From NCBI GenBank assembly GCA_963662905.2, contig CAXXFD010000001.1, positions 620,001-684,000 on the forward strand: a DNA stretch of 64,000 nucleotides. Direction: 5' to 3'. Source of the DNA: G963662905 sp963662905. GTDB lineage: Bacteria > Bacteroidota > Bacteroidia > Bacteroidales > WRLA01. Within the stretch, counting starts at the first letter, position 1. The number at the start of each line of letters is the position of its first letter. This document shows positions 42,204-51,158 of the stretch, one piece after another. The position numbers and the translations under genes were made by a program. The notes beneath the pieces were generated by a model that worked only from the letters and a program-made list of their open reading frames with translations, did not search any database and had not been told where the DNA came from.

Positions 42204-45200
42204 ATGAACCATCTAAAAAATTGGATGGCATTGATGGCCTTTTTGCTGTTGATGCCCGCGCTCAAAGCGCAAAACGACACCATTTGGGTGCAGACTCTTA
42301 CATTTGATTCCATCACAACGCGCAGGGGCATCTGGAATTTCCCGGAAGGAGAAACCTACCGGGAAATACTGATGTACTACACCCTCAAATGCGACCCCCA
42401 GACCACACATGATAAATACGATTGCGGAGAGTGGGATTATCTCACTTATTCGGACGTTTTTGATCACACCGGTATAATGGATTCCACGCTTTACCATCAG
42501 GCTTCCTTCAGCCTGCTCAACGGACAAAGTTTTGATTCTTTGGAACTGACAAACCAGGAGCTTTTTTATTGGGCGGGGTTCGATCAAAAACATGCATCAT
42601 TTACCGATACGCTCGCAATGGAAGAAGCGCTTTTGGGAAGTGGAGCCTCATTAAATACAAATATCCTGAAAAGTGGACTGCAAGACAGCCGCATGCAGTT
42701 TATCTACAAGGCAGAAGAACTCTCTGCGGCAGGACTGGCTGCGGGGAACATCAACAGTCTTGCGCTTTTTGCTGAAATAAGCGAACCGGTTGTTTTGGAG
42801 CGTTTGCGGATCGGGATGAAGCAGATTTCTTTAACAGAAATGTCGCCCGCTTTGCTCGTGCAGGATGCGCAAACCGTATTTTTCGACAGCCTGTATCTCG
42901 AAAACAGCGGCGAAACAGGCTTGACTTTCCACGAGGCTTTTGAATGGGACGGCAGCTCCAACATTCTTCTCGATCTAAGCTTTGAGTATGAAGGAAACGA
43001 AGGCACATCAATCAGCCTGAAAGCCGATGATGCCGGTTTTAAAAGCGGAATAAGCACAGCTAAAGACGATTACTCCCTCCGTTTTGATGGCGGTGCCGAT
43101 TATGCACAGCTTGAAGATGGCGTTTATTTCAACGGCGATTTTACTATTGAAGCATGGATCAACAAAGAAGGAAATACAAGCTGGAGCCGCTTAATTGATT
43201 TTGGCAACGGCCCGGCCTCGGATAATGTTATTCTGGCTTTATCGCAGGCCACATCAGGGAAAATGAACATGACGGTTTACCATGGCGGAACAAGCAAAGG
43301 GTTTACTACTGATGAAGCTGTGCCGATGAATGGCTGGAATCATGTGGCCGTGTCCATGTGGAACAATATTGGCAAACTTTACCTCAATGGCGAAGTCTTT
43401 AAAATGGGTTTGCTCCAGGAGCCAAAAGACACCATCAGGGAAAACTGCTATATCGGGCGCAGCAACTGGACAAATGATAAGTACGCCAAAGCAAAAATTG
43501 ATGAACTCCGAATTTATAATTATGCGCGCGAACCCGAAGAAATCATTACTGAAATGCATACCCAATTGCCTGATCCTGAACTCTATCCCGGCCTTATCGC
43601 CTATTATGATTTCAATGAAGGCGAAGGAAATATAATTCACGACCGAAGTGCTGTTTCATACGACGGACAAAGCTTTGGATATCCCGATTGGCACCGCACG
43701 CACGGACATCAGCGTTACTCAGGTTTTGCGCAGGACAATATGCGGCCAAAAGTGAGCTTCCGCCACATTGAAAGCTCTGCTTTGGATGTAATTGATTATC
43801 TTTCAAAGGACAAGCAAAAAGCAGCAGCCACACAGCTGATGGTTTTTGAAGATGATGAAAACCCAACTATTGCCAACGATACTATTGAAGTTTATCCCGG
43901 AGGATGGCAGTACGTTTACCGGAACGGTGAAAAAGCAGATTCTGTTTATTATTCAGTAGATGATGTGCTTTATAAGCAAATGATCCCATATTATGGTGAA
44001 CCCTTTGAAATACTGGATCGTTGGGAAATAGGGAGGTTTATTACCCCTTATGGAATCAACCTTACTTTAGGCAGTGGCTTTACATGGATTTATGATGTAA
44101 CGGTTTACGCACATTTGCTGCAAGGCGATGTGGAATTCCGAGCAGGAAACCAACAGGAGCTTATTGACGTGAAATTTGCCCTGATCAAAGGAACGCCACC
44201 AAGGGATGTTATTCAAATTCAACGCCCCTGGGGTGCACGATCGTCACAGTTGTATAAAAACCTGGATGATGATGTGGTGATGTTTGACACTTTGCTAAGC
44301 GTTAACGAAAATACGCAGCAGATAAAAATGATTACGCGCCTTACCGGACATGGCCACAACAGCAATAATGGCGAATATCCGCATTGCTGCGAATGGAAAG
44401 ACAACACCCATTATTTATTGGTCAATGGTGTGGATAATGCCGATTGGCACATCTGGCAAACCCACGACTGCGCCCTGAATCCCGTATATCCGCAGGGAGG
44501 AACCTGGAACGGCAGCCGCGAAGGCTGGTGTCCCGGCGACCGTGTGAAAGACTGGGAATTTGAAATAGGGGATCAAATCCAAAACGGACAAATTTCTGTA
44601 GATTACGACATCACGCCGGTGCCTGAAAGTAATCAGGGTATGGGAAACGGTAATTATGTGATGGCTTTTCATATGGTGGAATACGGCGCATCCAATTTTG
44701 AGCTTGATGCCGAAGTTTACGATGTGATTACGCCCAACGATCAGGAATATTACAGCCGCAAAAACCCCATATGTGCCGATCCAAAAATTAAAATTCGCAA
44801 TAATGGAACTTCGGAACTGACCAGCCTGACGATAAGTTATGGTATTAGCGGCCGAGAACCCTTGACCTATAACTGGACCGGAAACCTGGCGCCAAATCAT
44901 TTTGAAACGATTACCTTGCCTGTAGTGAGCGAAGAATTCTGGCTGGGCGACGGACAGAACCTTTTTACCGTAAACCTGAGCCGGCCCAACGGGCAGAATG
45001 ATGAATATGCTGATAATGATAGCTATACAACGCATTTTACCGTACCCGATCTTTACAGCGAGGATCTGGTTTTGCACCTGAAAATGAATAATCAGCCTTA
45101 TCGTTACAGTATTACCATAAAAGACATCAATAATGAAGAGGTGTATAGCCGCACAGGAATGCAGGCCGATTCTCTTTATACTGATACTCTAAATTATGCC

Positions 45201-45647
45201 GATGGCTGCTATACGCTCGAACTCATCGACAGCGAAGGAATGGGATTGTCGTACTGGGCTTATCCCGCTCAAGGAAGCGGCTACCTGCGCATTTTTGATA
45301 CCGATGGCAACCGACTGAAGAATTTTAACGGTGATTTCGGACGATCCATACGCTATTCCTTCAATCTGGGCAATACAACATTTATCAAGGAGCCCAATCT
45401 GGATCGTGAAATTACGCTCTATCCAAATCCTGCCAGCAATATGCTGAATATACGCGCCAGGCTTTTTGAAGGCACAACAAATATTACTGCCTGGGATTAT
45501 CTGGGCAAAAATGTAGGCGAATGGGTATTTGAAACCAATGACCAACTGAGCGAAGAAATCAATATATCTTCCTGGGCGCCGGGCATATATCTTTTCCGAA
45601 TCCGTAATGGTGCCTATGCCGAAACAAAGAAAATTATTGTCCGATAA
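42204..45647 (+). CDS. Secreted PNGase F-like protein with LamG insert and T9SS tail
   Basis: The 1,147-residue protein is exported by the type IX system. Signal peptide (about 1-22, ending ALKAQ). N-terminal PNGase F-like module (about 30-230) with YTLKCDPQTTHDKYDCGEWDYL. A LamG/concanavalin-like domain (about 285-460: FDGGADYAQLEDG, FTIEAWINKEGN, WNHVAVSMW, AKIDELRIYNYA). A second PNGase F-like module (about 560-830) with GHGHNSNNGEYPHCCEWKD and GGTWNGSREGWCPGDRV. The T9SS C-terminal domain is ITLYPNPASNMLNI to KKIIVR. PNGase F removes N-glycans from glycoproteins; whether this one does depends on the catalytic acids, which I could not assign with certainty. Interruption of the two halves by LamG is unusual. 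Confidence 0.8.
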   Translation: MNHLKNWMALMAFLLLMPALKAQNDTIWVQTLTFDSITTRRGIWNFPEGETYREILMYYTLKCDPQTTHDKYDCGEWDYLTYSDVFDHTGIMDSTLYHQASFSLLNGQSFDSLELTNQELFYWAGFDQKHASFTDTLAMEEALLGSGASLNTNILKSGLQDSRMQFIYKAEELSAAGLAAGNINSLALFAEISEPVVLERLRIGMKQISLTEMSPALLVQDAQTVFFDSLYLENSGETGLTFHEAFEWDGSSNILLDLSFEYEGNEGTSISLKADDAGFKSGISTAKDDYSLRFDGGADYAQLEDGVYFNGDFTIEAWINKEGNTSWSRLIDFGNGPASDNVILALSQATSGKMNMTVYHGGTSKGFTTDEAVPMNGWNHVAVSMWNNIGKLYLNGEVFKMGLLQEPKDTIRENCYIGRSNWTNDKYAKAKIDELRIYNYAREPEEIITEMHTQLPDPELYPGLIAYYDFNEGEGNIIHDRSAVSYDGQSFGYPDWHRTHGHQRYSGFAQDNMRPKVSFRHIESSALDVIDYLSKDKQKAAATQLMVFEDDENPTIANDTIEVYPGGWQYVYRNGEKADSVYYSVDDVLYKQMIPYYGEPFEILDRWEIGRFITPYGINLTLGSGFTWIYDVTVYAHLLQGDVEFRAGNQQELIDVKFALIKGTPPRDVIQIQRPWGARSSQLYKNLDDDVVMFDTLLSVNENTQQIKMITRLTGHGHNSNNGEYPHCCEWKDNTHYLLVNGVDNADWHIWQTHDCALNPVYPQGGTWNGSREGWCPGDRVKDWEFEIGDQIQNGQISVDYDITPVPESNQGMGNGNYVMAFHMVEYGASNFELDAEVYDVITPNDQEYYSRKNPICADPKIKIRNNGTSELTSLTISYGISGREPLTYNWTGNLAPNHFETITLPVVSEEFWLGDGQNLFTVNLSRPNGQNDEYADNDSYTTHFTVPDLYSEDLVLHLKMNNQPYRYSITIKDINNEEVYSRTGMQADSLYTDTLNYADGCYTLELIDSEGMGLSYWAYPAQGSGYLRIFDTDGNRLKNFNGDFGRSIRYSFNLGNTTFIKEPNLDREITLYPNPASNMLNIRARLFEGTTNITAWDYLGKNVGEWVFETNDQLSEEINISSWAPGIYLFRIRNGAYAETKKIIVR

Positions 45648-45665
45648 ACTGCCCTTCATTTATTG

Positions 45666-45705
45666 AAAACCGCCTGTTTGGGAAAACCTGAGCAGGCGTT
45701 TTTTT
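45666..45705 (+). terminator. Intrinsic terminator after the PNGase F-like gene
   Basis: CGCCTG pairs with CAGGCG across GTTTGGGAAAACCTGAG, followed by TTTTTTT. Confidence 0.85.
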
Positions 45706-46225
45706 GCCCTTTTATTTACAATTTAGAATGTAATTCTTTAAGACTCATTATTAATTAGACTATCTCTAAATAATATGAATATTTTAAGCTTATTATACAT
45801 TATTCCAAAAAGCTGCGTTCTGCAAATAAGCCATAATATGAAAAAAGATGAGCGCAGAAAGAACAGACAGAAGAAATGGCCATGCGGATATACCTAAAAA
45901 CTTCATAAAAGAAGGTTTTAGATATAAAAACCATAATATCATTTATTTATGCTCCGCCACCAAGATGAAAATTAGTCCTGTTGCATTCGGTTTTACCGAA
46001 GTGCAACACGGCCAAAACAGACTCACATATCCACAACAAAACAGGGTATATTCTGATTCCTGATAAAGGGCACACATAACTATATTTGCAATGAATTATT
46101 ACAAAATATTTGTAAATACAGTTTTTGAACATCATTATTATTATTTTTAAATTCTATTTGACTTATAATAGTTATAATATTCAGAAACGACCCATACATT
46201 CACAGGGATTATCAAACAAAACATC
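45706..46225 (+). promoter_or_regulatory. Long intergenic region before the hydrogenase operon
   Basis: These 520 bp, AT-rich, have no convincing gene; the 71-codon frame at 45848 has no family signature or good start context. Two signals are visible: a stem-loop at 45979-46008 (TGTTGCATTCGGT / ACCGAAGTGCAACA) and a TATATTTG box at 46081-46088, 138 bp before the first gene. Together they suggest a long regulated 5' leader, or a distant promoter, for the hydrogenase operon. Confidence 0.45.
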
Positions 46226-46495
46226 ATGAAAAAAGATCAAATCGTAATATGCCTTGGCAGCAGCTGCTACAGGAGGGGAAACCAGAAAGTGTTGGAAATT
46301 GTGAAAAGCTGGCTAAAAGAAAACGGACTGGAAGAGAGCACCGATTTCAGGGGGCAGCTATGCACGGGCAATTGTGCCCACGGGCCGATTATAAAAATCA
46401 ATGGAAAAACCGAACATGAAATCGGGAAAAATTCTGTAGTGCACATTCTGGAACAGCATTTTGCCACAAAACTCAAAAGCTTAACCGATGAATAA
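46226..46495 (+). CDS. Thioredoxin-like [2Fe-2S] ferredoxin (NuoE-like), hydrogenase-associated
   Basis: The 89-residue electron carrier has four Cys (9, 14, 46 and 50) in the order C-x4-C ... C-x3-C seen in thioredoxin-like [2Fe-2S] ferredoxins and NuoE/HoxE subunits. The core text is VICLGSSCYRRG and GQLCTGNCAHGP. It overlaps the start of the sensory-type hydrogenase gene by eight bases, so they are translated together. It probably shuttles electrons to or from that hydrogenase. First gene of the five-gene operon. Confidence 0.9.
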   Translation: MKKDQIVICLGSSCYRRGNQKVLEIVKSWLKENGLEESTDFRGQLCTGNCAHGPIIKINGKTEHEIGKNSVVHILEQHFATKLKSLTDE

Positions 46496-48209
46496 GCTGC
46501 AGGCCATTTTTACGGAAAAAAACAATTGCCAGGATTGCTATAAATGTGTGCGCCGCTGCCCGGTAAAAGCCATCAAAATAGAAAGCCAGCGCGCATCGGT
46601 AATGGACGATCTGTGCATTTATTGCGGCGTTTGTGTGGAAGTTTGTCCTGCCGGAGCAAAGAAAATCCGCAACGATCTCAATTCCGCACGATATCTGATG
46701 CGCTCCGGAAAAAAAGTAATCCTGAGCATGGCTCCTTCCTGGCCATTGGCTTTCGATGATTATACGGACGGCCAGTTATTGCAGGCCATAAAACAACTGG
46801 GCTTTTATGCGGTATCGGAAACCGCTGTAGGCGCGGAACTGCATAGCCGTGAAGCGGCAAAGATTTTGCAGAAAAACGAACAATCATTATGGTTGTCGTC
46901 CTGTTGCCCGACCGTTGTTCAGTTGATTCAGAAATTTTACCCGCAGCACCTGAAACATATTATGCCATTGCAAAGTCCGATGCAATTGCATGCCCGTTAT
47001 CTGAAACAAATTTATGGTGCTGATACTGCCGTAATTTTTGCCGGCCCCTGCATCGCCAAGAAAAAAGAAATTGAAGAAGCCGAAAACTGCACCGATGTAG
47101 CCTTGACTTTCGATGTTTTGCGCTCCTGGCTGGAGGATGAAGCTCTGATTCCCGATTTTCTACAAAATCCGGAAAAACATGGCTCAGAACAAAAAAACCG
47201 CGAATCGGCAATGTATCCCGTGGATGGTGGAATGATTGCCGGCCTGAAATCAGGGAGCACTGTTGTGGAGCAGGAGATGATGACGTTTTCGGGCATTGAG
47301 CATGTGCGCAGTATTTTGCATAGCCTAGATGAACTGAAAGACAAAAAGCTGTTTCTGGAGCTGATGGCCTGCGAAGGCGGCTGTGTCAATGGACCGGGAA
47401 ACAAGCGAAAAGCCAATACCGCCGCCGCTCGTTTTAAGATTATCAGCCGGAGGCATTTGCTGGCGGAGGAGCGCATCCCGGAAAACCTGCATTTGGATTC
47501 CCACAGACAATTGAAGCCGGTGGCCTCGCAAACGGAATGGAAGCACAGCGAGGCAGATATCCGGCAGGCGCTGGCCAGTGTGGATAAACTCAGCCGCGAG
47601 GATGAGCTGAATTGCAGTGGCTGTGGCTATCGCAACTGCCGCGATTTTGCCTGCGCCATGATTGAAGGTAAGGCCGAACGACAGATGTGCGTTTCCTATA
47701 TGCGGAAAGTGGCACAGAATAAAGCTTCCGTTTTGCTTCAAAAAATCCCTTATGGCGTTGTGACCGTGGATGAAAACCTCCACATCATCGAATCCAATGA
47801 ACCTTTTGCCCATATGATTGGCGAGGAAGCCGAACGGATTTTCAATGTCAAACCCGGCATGCAGGGCAGCGACCTGAACAAGCTGCTCCCTTTTGCCCGC
47901 CTGTTCGAAGGGCTGATTTTATCCGGAGAAGAGAGCCTGGGCAAGGACATTCATTTTAAAGATGACCTTTACCATCTTTCGGTTTTCAGCATCCAGAAAC
48001 ACAAAATCGTTTGTGGTATCTTTCACCGCATCAGCACCCAAAACGGGCTCAGCAAGGAAATGCACGATCGTGTTTATCAGGCGATTTATGAAAATATGAT
48101 GACAGCACAAAAAGCTGCCGCACTGCTGGGAGAGAATGCATCCAAAACGGAATTTTTGCTCCAGTCGGTGCTGGAAGCTTCAAAAAACAATTTCCGGGAT
48201 GAAAAATAG
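46488..48209 (+). CDS. hydS: [FeFe] hydrogenase with PAS domain (group C, sensory type)
   Basis: The 573-residue protein: two [4Fe-4S] ferredoxin clusters (CQDCYKCVRRCP, CIYCGVCVEVCP; about 14-54), then the H-cluster domain (about 75-330). H-cluster motifs are degenerate compared with catalytic enzymes: L1 SSCCPTV (138-144), L2 GPCIAKKKE (186-194), L3 LMACEGGCVNGPG (292-304). A [4Fe-4S] domain (NCSGCGYRNCRDFAC, 376-389) and a PAS domain (about 416-515, VVTVDENLHIIESNEPFAHMIG) follow. PAS plus PP2C phosphatase next door defines group C enzymes, thought to sense H2 and signal rather than turn it over. The assignment of group is from architecture; catalysis was not tested. Confidence 0.88.
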   Translation: MNKLQAIFTEKNNCQDCYKCVRRCPVKAIKIESQRASVMDDLCIYCGVCVEVCPAGAKKIRNDLNSARYLMRSGKKVILSMAPSWPLAFDDYTDGQLLQAIKQLGFYAVSETAVGAELHSREAAKILQKNEQSLWLSSCCPTVVQLIQKFYPQHLKHIMPLQSPMQLHARYLKQIYGADTAVIFAGPCIAKKKEIEEAENCTDVALTFDVLRSWLEDEALIPDFLQNPEKHGSEQKNRESAMYPVDGGMIAGLKSGSTVVEQEMMTFSGIEHVRSILHSLDELKDKKLFLELMACEGGCVNGPGNKRKANTAAARFKIISRRHLLAEERIPENLHLDSHRQLKPVASQTEWKHSEADIRQALASVDKLSREDELNCSGCGYRNCRDFACAMIEGKAERQMCVSYMRKVAQNKASVLLQKIPYGVVTVDENLHIIESNEPFAHMIGEEAERIFNVKPGMQGSDLNKLLPFARLFEGLILSGEESLGKDIHFKDDLYHLSVFSIQKHKIVCGIFHRISTQNGLSKEMHDRVYQAIYENMMTAQKAAALLGENASKTEFLLQSVLEASKNNFRDEK

Positions 48210-49368
48210 TGCGGCCTTTATTGAAATTGAGCATGCCTCTGAAAATAAAAAGGGGCAGATGGTGTGCGGCGATGTTTTCCTCTCGCGCAAAGTGAAAGAA
48301 GAAAAACGCACCATTGCCGTGCTTTCCGATGGTTTGGGCAGTGGCATAAAGGCCAATGTTTTGGCAACGATGACAGCCAATATGGCCATGAATTTCACAT
48401 TGCACGACCAGCCTGTTGAGCGCTCGGCACGATCAATTATCAATACTTTGCCCGAAGATCAGGTGCGCAAGATCAGTTATGCCAGTTTCACTATTGTGGA
48501 TGTGGCACATAATGGCGCAACACGCATTATCGAATATGGAAACCCACAGTTTTTTATTTTGCGCAAAGGAAATGTGATAATACCCGAAAGTAAAGCGGAA
48601 GAAGGTGTACGGGAACTTTTTTCATATCAGCTCCAGGCCGAGTTAGGCGACCGCATCGTCTTGTTTAGCGACGGTGTAAGTCAATCGGGCATTGGGCAGG
48701 CGCATATGCCTTTTGGCTGGGAAGACAGCGGCCTCAAGGATTTCGTAAAAGATTATGTGTCGGCATATCCGGATGTGTCGGCCGCGAAACTCAGCCGGCG
48801 CATTTTGGCCGAAGCCCTTAAAAATGATGGCTATAAAGCCGCTGATGATATTACCTGCGCCGTAATTTACTTTCGTGAACCGCGCAAAATGATGATCGTT
48901 ACCGGCCCTCCGTACACCAAAGAGCATGATAAACTGATGGCGGATACCATTGCGGAATTTCGGGGAACCAAAATCGTTTGTGGCGGAACAACCGCTCAGA
49001 TTCTGGGACGCGAATTTCAAAATGAGATAGAAGTGGACATGAACCATCTTGGAGGCGATTTGCCACCGACCGCTCAAATGGATGGCGTTGACCTCATCAC
49101 TGAGGGTATTTTAACGCTGGGGCGTTTGGATCAATTTCTGTCCGGGGGTTGCCCCAATGAAGTATCTGCCGATAATCCTGCCGCAATAATTTTTCACCAC
49201 CTTATGGAAAATGATGAAATACGCTTTTTAGTCGGTACGAGCATTAATCCCTCACATCAGGATCCCGACTTGCCCGAGGAACTGGAAATCCGCAGGAATG
49301 TGATAAAAAAAATCGCTGCCTGTTTGGAGGATAAATATCTTAAAGACATTAAAATCAGTTATATATAA
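48199..49368 (+). CDS. PP2C/SpoIIE-type serine phosphatase
   Basis: The 389-residue protein has a SpoIIE-like PP2C phosphatase domain (about 1-235): metal-binding Asp in IAVLSDGLGSGIKANV (about 42), RIVLFSDGVSQSG and KAADDITCAVIYF. A second region of about 150 residues (MMIVTGPPYTKEHDKLM to ISYI) has a conserved look (GGTTAQILGREFQNE, HLGGDLPPTAQMDGVDLITEG) but no function I can name. The start at 48199 overlaps the hydrogenase stop by 11 bases. Family context: these phosphatases sit beside group C [FeFe] hydrogenases and probably relay the H2 signal by dephosphorylating an unknown partner. Confidence 0.87.
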   Translation: MKNSAAFIEIEHASENKKGQMVCGDVFLSRKVKEEKRTIAVLSDGLGSGIKANVLATMTANMAMNFTLHDQPVERSARSIINTLPEDQVRKISYASFTIVDVAHNGATRIIEYGNPQFFILRKGNVIIPESKAEEGVRELFSYQLQAELGDRIVLFSDGVSQSGIGQAHMPFGWEDSGLKDFVKDYVSAYPDVSAAKLSRRILAEALKNDGYKAADDITCAVIYFREPRKMMIVTGPPYTKEHDKLMADTIAEFRGTKIVCGGTTAQILGREFQNEIEVDMNHLGGDLPPTAQMDGVDLITEGILTLGRLDQFLSGGCPNEVSADNPAAIIFHHLMENDEIRFLVGTSINPSHQDPDLPEELEIRRNVIKKIAACLEDKYLKDIKISYI

Positions 49369-49400
49369 AGTAAATTCATTCAATAAGAATAATCAATATA

Positions 49401-49664
49401 ATGATGAAAGAAAACAGCAAAAAAATCCAAATCAGCATTTGTACCGGAACACTTTGCCATGTAATGGGTGGAAGCAATTTGCCGGGCTTGAAAAGTATGT
49501 TACCGGAACATATTGCCGAAAAAGTGGAAATAAGGGGCAGCATTTGCATGGACGCCTGCAAAGACAAGAGCAAAAAGCCCCCTTTCGTAAAAATTGATGA
49601 TGTGCTTATGGAAGCTGCCACTGTTGAAAAAATTATTGCCATCCTCGAAGAGAAAACAAAATGA
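49401..49664 (+). CDS. Thioredoxin-like [2Fe-2S] ferredoxin, second copy
   Basis: The 87-residue small ferredoxin has Cys 14, 19, 49 and 53 (ISICTGTLCHVMGG and GSICMDACKDKS), the same C-x4-C ... C-x3-C pattern as the first gene of the operon. It lies between the phosphatase and the catalytic-type hydrogenase and overlaps the latter by four bases (ATGA). Each hydrogenase thus has its own small ferredoxin directly upstream, a pairing that suggests partner specificity. Confidence 0.9.
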   Translation: MMKENSKKIQISICTGTLCHVMGGSNLPGLKSMLPEHIAEKVEIRGSICMDACKDKSKKPPFVKIDDVLMEAATVEKIIAILEEKTK

Positions 49665-51079
49665 CAGGAAAAAACAATACAATACTGACATACAGGCAAA
49701 TACTGGTCGAATTATGCAGGGTGTTGAATGAGGAACGCCCTTTTCACGAAATTGATCGTATCCCCATTGAGATGCGCCCGAAAAGCCGCCAGCCCATTCG
49801 CTGTTGCGTACATAAAGACCGGGCTGTATTGAAATACAAAATTATGGCGATGCTTGGCTTTGATGCACGGGATGAGGAAGATGAACTCTTTCCGCTTTCA
49901 GCTTATCTGGATAAAGCCATGCGCCATGAAAACAATTCTTCTCAGGTGCTGACCGTGGTGGATGAAGCCTGCTCCAGCTGCCAGAAAGGCAATTTTCATG
50001 TTACGGAGTTTTGTAAAGGCTGTGAAGCACGTCCTTGTATTATGAACTGTACGGTGAATGCCATAGAAATAATTGATGGCCATGCAAAAATTGATACCGA
50101 AAAATGTATTGGCTGCGGCAAGTGCGAAAAACTGTGTCCGTATCATGCTATTTCGTACCAGCCAGTGCCTTGTGAGGAGGTTTGCCCGGTTGGCGCTATT
50201 ACAAAAGATGAAAACGGAATCGAACATATCGATCCCGCCAAATGTATCCATTGCGGCAAATGTATTGTGCACTGCCCCTTTGGCGCCATAATCGAAAAAA
50301 CCTATCTGGCTCAGGTTTATAAAAGCTTTCAATCGGATAAAAAAACCATTGCGCTGTTGGCTCCAAGTATTTTGGGTCAATTCCGCAACTCACGGGAGCG
50401 TCTTTACGGAGCTGTTGCTGCACTTGGTTTTGATGAAGTTGTGGAAGTGGCCGCTGGTGCTGCCATTACGGCCAAAAAAGAAAGCGAAGAGCTGAAAGAA
50501 CGCATGGAAAAAGGCGATGCTTTTATGACCTCATCCTGTTGCCGCGCCTATACAGAACTGGTTCATAAGCACATCAAACCATTAGAAGCATTTGTCTCAG
50601 ATACGGAAACCCCTTTATTTTATACTTCTGAAATGGTGAAGGAACAGTTTCCTGAAGCAGTACAGGTATTTATCGGACCTTGTATTTCTAAAAAACATGA
50701 AATCCATGAGATTGATGCCGTTCCCTATGCTTTATCTTTTGAAGAGCTGGGCGCTATGTTTGTGGCCGGAGGGATTGAGGTAGAAGAAGCCACGGAAACC
50801 AAAGCCGCATTTACCGGTGGTGCTTTGGATCAGGGATTTGCTATGGCCGGCGGCGTGTCTGAAGCCATAAGAACAGCGGTAGCCGGCGCTTTTACGACCG
50901 GAGAAATATCCGGCATCGACAAAAGCAGTATCCGTATGCTGAAGAAATTTGCCCGCGATAAAAAAGCAGAATCGCAGTTTGTGGAAGTGATGAGCTGCCC
51001 GGAAGGCTGCCTGGGCGGTTGCGGCACTTTGATCAGCCCAAATCAGGCGAAGGTTTTGCTTAAGAAAAATGCTGATTAA
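49661..51079 (+). CDS. Monomeric [FeFe] hydrogenase (group B-like)
   Basis: The 472-residue protein probably interconverts H2 and protons. An N-terminal region with Cys-rich text (about 47-130: RCCVHKD, ACSSCQKGNFHVTEFCKGCEARPCIMNC) precedes ferredoxin-type clusters (CIGCGKCEKLCP 149-160, CEEVCP 171-176, CIHCGKCIVHCP 195-206). H-cluster motifs: L1 TSSCCRAY (290-297), L2 GPCISKKHE (339-347), L3 MSCPEGCLGGCG (444-455). L1 has Arg-Ala in place of the Pro-x of the prototype TSCCPxW, as in group B enzymes. Final gene of the operon; a long inverted-repeat terminator follows. No hydE/F/G maturation gene is in the window. Confidence 0.88.
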   Translation: MTGKNNTILTYRQILVELCRVLNEERPFHEIDRIPIEMRPKSRQPIRCCVHKDRAVLKYKIMAMLGFDARDEEDELFPLSAYLDKAMRHENNSSQVLTVVDEACSSCQKGNFHVTEFCKGCEARPCIMNCTVNAIEIIDGHAKIDTEKCIGCGKCEKLCPYHAISYQPVPCEEVCPVGAITKDENGIEHIDPAKCIHCGKCIVHCPFGAIIEKTYLAQVYKSFQSDKKTIALLAPSILGQFRNSRERLYGAVAALGFDEVVEVAAGAAITAKKESEELKERMEKGDAFMTSSCCRAYTELVHKHIKPLEAFVSDTETPLFYTSEMVKEQFPEAVQVFIGPCISKKHEIHEIDAVPYALSFEELGAMFVAGGIEVEEATETKAAFTGGALDQGFAMAGGVSEAIRTAVAGAFTTGEISGIDKSSIRMLKKFARDKKAESQFVEVMSCPEGCLGGCGTLISPNQAKVLLKKNAD

Positions 51080-51082
51080 AAA

Positions 51083-51128
51083 AAACACCCAAATTTCCAA
51101 TTTTAGTACTTTGGAAATTTGGGTGTTT
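51083..51128. terminator. Bidirectional terminator between converging genes
   Basis: A perfect 18-bp stem: AAACACCCAAATTTCCAA (51083-51100) and 51111-51128, with a 10-nt loop. It lies between the plus-strand hydrogenase and the minus-strand mini-protein. Confidence 0.8.
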
Positions 51129-51158
51129 GTCCTTTGAGTCGGCTGTCTGGTTCAGAAA

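Noticed and set aside
45848..46063. 71-codon frame upstream of the hydrogenase operon
   Set aside because: No start context, no hydrophobic or conserved segment, and it overlaps the stem-loop at 45979-46008; more likely leader DNA.
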